From JAMLIN01 sp964476625 (GTDB lineage Bacteria > Pseudomonadota > Gammaproteobacteria > Burkholderiales > Burkholderiaceae_E): a DNA stretch of 42,192 nt. The position numbers were made by a program, and so were the translations under genes. Below the pieces are notes generated by a model, which had not been told where the DNA came from, made no database searches, and was given only the letters and a program-made list of their open reading frames with translations. The DNA is taken from positions 1 through 42,192 of the forward strand of contig CAYZBJ010000030.1 in the NCBI GenBank assembly GCA_964476625.1, given 5' to 3'. Below, one piece after another: positions 39,677-42,192 of the stretch. Within the stretch, counting starts at the first letter, position 1. The number at the start of each line of letters is the position of its first letter.

Positions 39677-41203
39677 TCAGTCTTCCGGCAGGGTCGCGCC
39701 GTTGCGGCCGTGGACCGCCGAGATCTCGCGCAGCCGGCGGGTGTGCCAGGGCTCGATCCGGTCGAAGTCGAAGCGCCAGCCCCAGTTGCCCTCGGCGACG
39801 CCGGGCCGGTTCATGCGCTCGTCGGCGCCCGCGCCCAGCACGTCCTGCAGCGGCCAGATCGCATGGCGTGCCACCGACTGCGAGGCGGCGTGGATGAGGT
39901 CCCAGTGGATCTCGCGGCCGTCGGTCTTGAGGTAGGTCTGCGCCATGCGCCGCTCCTGGGGACCGGCCTGCTCGAACCAGCCGCGGCTGGTGTCGTTGTC
40001 GTGGGTGCCGGTGTAGACGACCGAATCGGGCGTGAGGTTGTGCGGCAGGTAGGGCTGCTCGGGGCCTTCGGCGAAGGCGAACTGCAGCACCCGCATGCCG
40101 GGCAGGCCGAGGCCTTCGCGCAGGGCGATCACGTCGGGCGTGATGGTGCCGAGGTCCTCGGCGATCAGCGGCAGGCCGCGCAGGGCCCGCGCGAGCGCCT
40201 CGAAGATGGCGGCGCCCGGTCCCGGGCGCCATTGGCCGGCGGTGGCGTCGGGCGCGTCGGCGGGAATCTCCCAGCCGGCGGCGAAGCCGCGAAAGTGATC
40301 GAGCCGCACGATGTCGGCGAGCGTCGCCTGCCGGCGCAGCCGTGCGATCCACCAGCGCCAGTCCTCGGCCCGGTTGGCCTCCCAGTCGTAGACCGGGTTG
40401 CCCCAGCGCTGCCCGGTGGCGCTGAAATAGTCCGGCGGCACGCCCGCCACCCGGGCACAGCGCCCGTCGGCTTCGAGCGCGAAGAGCTGGCGATGCGCCC
40501 AGACGTCGACGCTGTGGCCGGCGACGAAGATCGGCGCATCGCCGATCACCCGGATGCCGCGGCGGTTCGCATGGGCGCGCAGGGCCGACCACTGCCGCCA
40601 GGCGATCCACTGGCAGAACTTCCAGAAGCGGATCTCCTCGTCGCAGCCCGCCTCGATGGTGGCGAGCGCGTTCGGGTCGCGGTCGCGCAGCCCCGCCGGC
40701 CAGTCCTGCCAGGGCTTGCCGGGGTAGGCCGCGGCAATCGCCATGAAGCGGGCATAGTCGTCGAGCCAGTGGCCTTCGGCGACGCAGAAGGATTCGTAGC
40801 CGCCGGGCTCGCGCAGCTCGAAGTAGCGGCCGGCCGCCTCGCGCAGCCGCGCCATGCGGAACTCGCGGTTGGCGGCAAACGCGGCCTGTCGGCCCGCATC
40901 GGCGAACACCGCGGGCAGTCGTTCGCGGTCGAGCGCATCGGGCGCGAGCAGGCGCTGGTCGCGCAGCGCCTGCAGGTCGATGAAGACCGGGTCGATCGCG
41001 AAGGCCGACGGGCTCATGTAGGGCGATTCGCCCTCGCCGGCCGGCCCCAGTGGCAGGATCTGCCACAGCCCCATGCCGGCTTCGGCGAGCCAGTCGACGA
41101 AGCGAAACGCGGCATCGCCGAAGTCGCCCGCGCCCAGCGGCCCCGGCAGGGAACTCGGGTGCAGCAGTACGCCGCTCGAGCGGCTGGGCATCAGCGCCAT
41201 CAT
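39677..41203 (-). CDS. malQ: 4-alpha-glucanotransferase (amylomaltase)
   Basis: 508 residues, GH77, the usual length. Motifs: RSSGVLLHPSSLPGPLGAGD at the start, VIGDAPIFVAGHSVDVWAH, RLDHFRGFAAGWEIP (nucleophile Asp region), PLIAEDLGTITPDV (acid/base Glu) and YTGTHDNDTSRGWF (stabilising Asp). It moves alpha-1,4-glucan segments between maltodextrins in the cytoplasm. ATG 41203 overlaps the glgX stop as ATGA (two adjacent ATGs at 41203 and 41200). glgX-malQ is a common glycogen-metabolism pair; it is separate from the polysaccharide locus. Confidence 0.93.
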   Translation of the reverse strand: MMALMPSRSSGVLLHPSSLPGPLGAGDFGDAAFRFVDWLAEAGMGLWQILPLGPAGEGESPYMSPSAFAIDPVFIDLQALRDQRLLAPDALDRERLPAVFADAGRQAAFAANREFRMARLREAAGRYFELREPGGYESFCVAEGHWLDDYARFMAIAAAYPGKPWQDWPAGLRDRDPNALATIEAGCDEEIRFWKFCQWIAWRQWSALRAHANRRGIRVIGDAPIFVAGHSVDVWAHRQLFALEADGRCARVAGVPPDYFSATGQRWGNPVYDWEANRAEDWRWWIARLRRQATLADIVRLDHFRGFAAGWEIPADAPDATAGQWRPGPGAAIFEALARALRGLPLIAEDLGTITPDVIALREGLGLPGMRVLQFAFAEGPEQPYLPHNLTPDSVVYTGTHDNDTSRGWFEQAGPQERRMAQTYLKTDGREIHWDLIHAASQSVARHAIWPLQDVLGAGADERMNRPGVAEGNWGWRFDFDRIEPWHTRRLREISAVHGRNGATLPED

Positions 41204-42192
41204 GGCGAGGGAATGCGCTCGAAGAAGGCGAGGCTGCGCGCCTTGAGCAGCCACTCGCCGCTCACCGGCGCATCCGCCTCGGCCGGCGTGCCGTCGCGCT
41301 GCCCGGTGTCGAGCACCGCGCGCCAGGCGCCCGGCGGGATCGCCATCGTCCAGTCGCTCGCCTCGCCGTTGATCAGCACCAGCAGCTCGGGCGTGGCCGC
41401 GGTGGCGGGCGCGCCGGATGGGCCCGGCGCGGCGGGGAGGGTGGTGGTGGGGGTGGCGGCGGTCGTGCCGCCGAGCACGAAGCCGAAGGCGTAGCGGCCC
41501 CACTCGCCCCACTGGCGCTCGTTCATCTCTTCGCCGCGGCGATTGAGCCAGGTGATGTCGCGCCGGCCCCGCGCATCGGCCTGGCCCTCGAGCCAGGCGC
41601 GGCTGCGCAGCTGCGGATAGCGCCGGCGCAGCGCGGCGAGCCTGGCGACATACTCGACGAGCGCGTCGTCGGCCTGCGACCAGTCGAACCAGGAGATCGG
41701 GCCGTCCTGGTTGTAGGCGTTGTTGTTGCCGGCCTGGCTGCGGCCGAATTCGTCGCCGCCCAGCAGCATCGGTACGCCCTGCGACAGGAACAGCGTCGCG
41801 AGCATCGCGCGCTTGAGGCGTCCGCGCAGCGCATTGACCGCGAGCAGCTTCGTCGGCCCTTCGACGCCGCAGTTCCAGCTGTGGTTGTCGGCGGTGCCGT
41901 CGCGGTTGTCCTCGCCGTTGGCTTCGTTGTGCCGCTGGTCGTAGCTGACCACGTCGTGCAGGGTGAAGCCGTCGTGGGCGGCGATGTAGTTGACGCTCGC
42001 GGTGGGCGAGCGGCGATGCTGGCCGAAGATGTCGCGCGAGCCGGCGATGCGCGAGGCGATCTCGCCCCGGTACGCGGCCTTGCGCACCCAGAAGGCGCGC
42101 ACCTGGTTGCGGTAGCGGTCGTTCCACTCGCTCCAGCCGGCCGGGAAGGCGCCAAGCTGGTAGCCGCCGGGGCCGATGTCCCAGGGCTCGGC
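41200..42192 (-). CDS. glgX: glycogen debranching enzyme GlgX, 5' part outside window
   Basis: 330 residues visible, the C-terminal half of a GH13 enzyme; the coding frame is open to base 42192. Motifs: ending side of the barrel EPWDIGPGGYQLGAFPAGW, WSEWNDRYRNQVRAFW, NYIAAHDGFTLHDVVSY (HD pair), NCGVEGPTKLLAVNALR and GGDEFGRSQAGNNNAYNQDG. It hydrolyses alpha-1,6 branches of phosphorylase-limited glycogen. A low-complexity Thr/Pro/Ala insert (TTAATPTTTLPAAPG) sits near the C-terminal domain. Stop overlaps malQ start. Confidence 0.92.
   Translation of the reverse strand, partial: AEPWDIGPGGYQLGAFPAGWSEWNDRYRNQVRAFWVRKAAYRGEIASRIAGSRDIFGQHRRSPTASVNYIAAHDGFTLHDVVSYDQRHNEANGEDNRDGTADNHSWNCGVEGPTKLLAVNALRGRLKRAMLATLFLSQGVPMLLGGDEFGRSQAGNNNAYNQDGPISWFDWSQADDALVEYVARLAALRRRYPQLRSRAWLEGQADARGRRDITWLNRRGEEMNERQWGEWGRYAFGFVLGGTTAATPTTTLPAAPGPSGAPATAATPELLVLINGEASDWTMAIPPGAWRAVLDTGQRDGTPAEADAPVSGEWLLKARSLAFFERIPSP

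Noticed and set aside
1..42192. CRISPR arrays, tRNA or rRNA genes, transposases, integrases
   Set aside because: None seen: no regularly spaced repeats, no tRNA-like cloverleaf recognised in the intergenic regions, and no transposase or integrase motif in any frame. Small RNAs cannot be excluded.

Overview
The window is a polysaccharide-biosynthesis region from a high-GC proteobacterium. The GC-rich backbone, an H-NS protein of the short KYRGPNGELWTGRGRKPAWV type and EpsF/EpsG-like machinery point to a betaproteobacterium, possibly Rhodocyclales or Burkholderiales. That placement is inference; no rRNA or other taxonomic marker is present.

Layout. (1) 1-13152, minus strand: one tightly packed operon read from a WecA-type initiating transferase through a GT4, a GH39-like secreted glycosidase, a Wzy/WaaL-type membrane protein, a GT2, a GT2-GT4 double transferase, a Core-2/I-branching (GT14) enzyme, an EpsF-EpsG fused chain-length/kinase protein, a small membrane protein and a Wzx flippase cut by the window edge. 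Most junctions are ATGA/GTGA overlaps. (2) 13153-13527: a 375-bp divergent regulatory region with a perfect 9-bp inverted repeat. (3) 13528-27859, plus strand: a Wzc-type tyrosine autokinase, then a visibly AT-richer island (about 15.8-25.1 kb) with an AsnB-type amidotransferase, WecB, Wzx, GT4, Wzy, GT2 and GT4-like genes, then a second WecB and a heparinase II/III-family protein back at backbone composition. (4) 27901-31859, minus: WbuB-like GT4, NodB-type deacetylase and an exported beta-lactamase-fold serine hydrolase. (5) 31978-33805: H-NS divergent from an XRE antitoxin/AbiEii nucleotidyltransferase pair. (6) 33859-38685: a CpsB/CapC-type PHP phosphatase convergent with a VanZ-family gene, then a LuxR-type regulator, a GT4 and a WecG/TagA transferase. 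(7) 38730-39674: a broken vapC remnant next to an intact VapBC pair. (8) 39677-42192, minus: glgX (partial) and malQ.

How they may work together. WecA would load GlcNAc-1-P (or a related sugar) on undecaprenyl phosphate, the WecB epimerases supply UDP-ManNAc-type donors, WecG/TagA adds the second sugar and the many GTs extend the unit. Two flippases, two polymerase/ligase-like proteins and two chain-length proteins suggest two divergent Wzx/Wzy export systems, or one core system plus an exchangeable serotype island. The PHP phosphatase is the expected partner of the tyrosine autokinase. GH39, heparinase-type and deacetylase proteins are candidates for editing the polymer. No exosortase gene is visible. 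Assignments rest on motifs read by eye; no database search was run.
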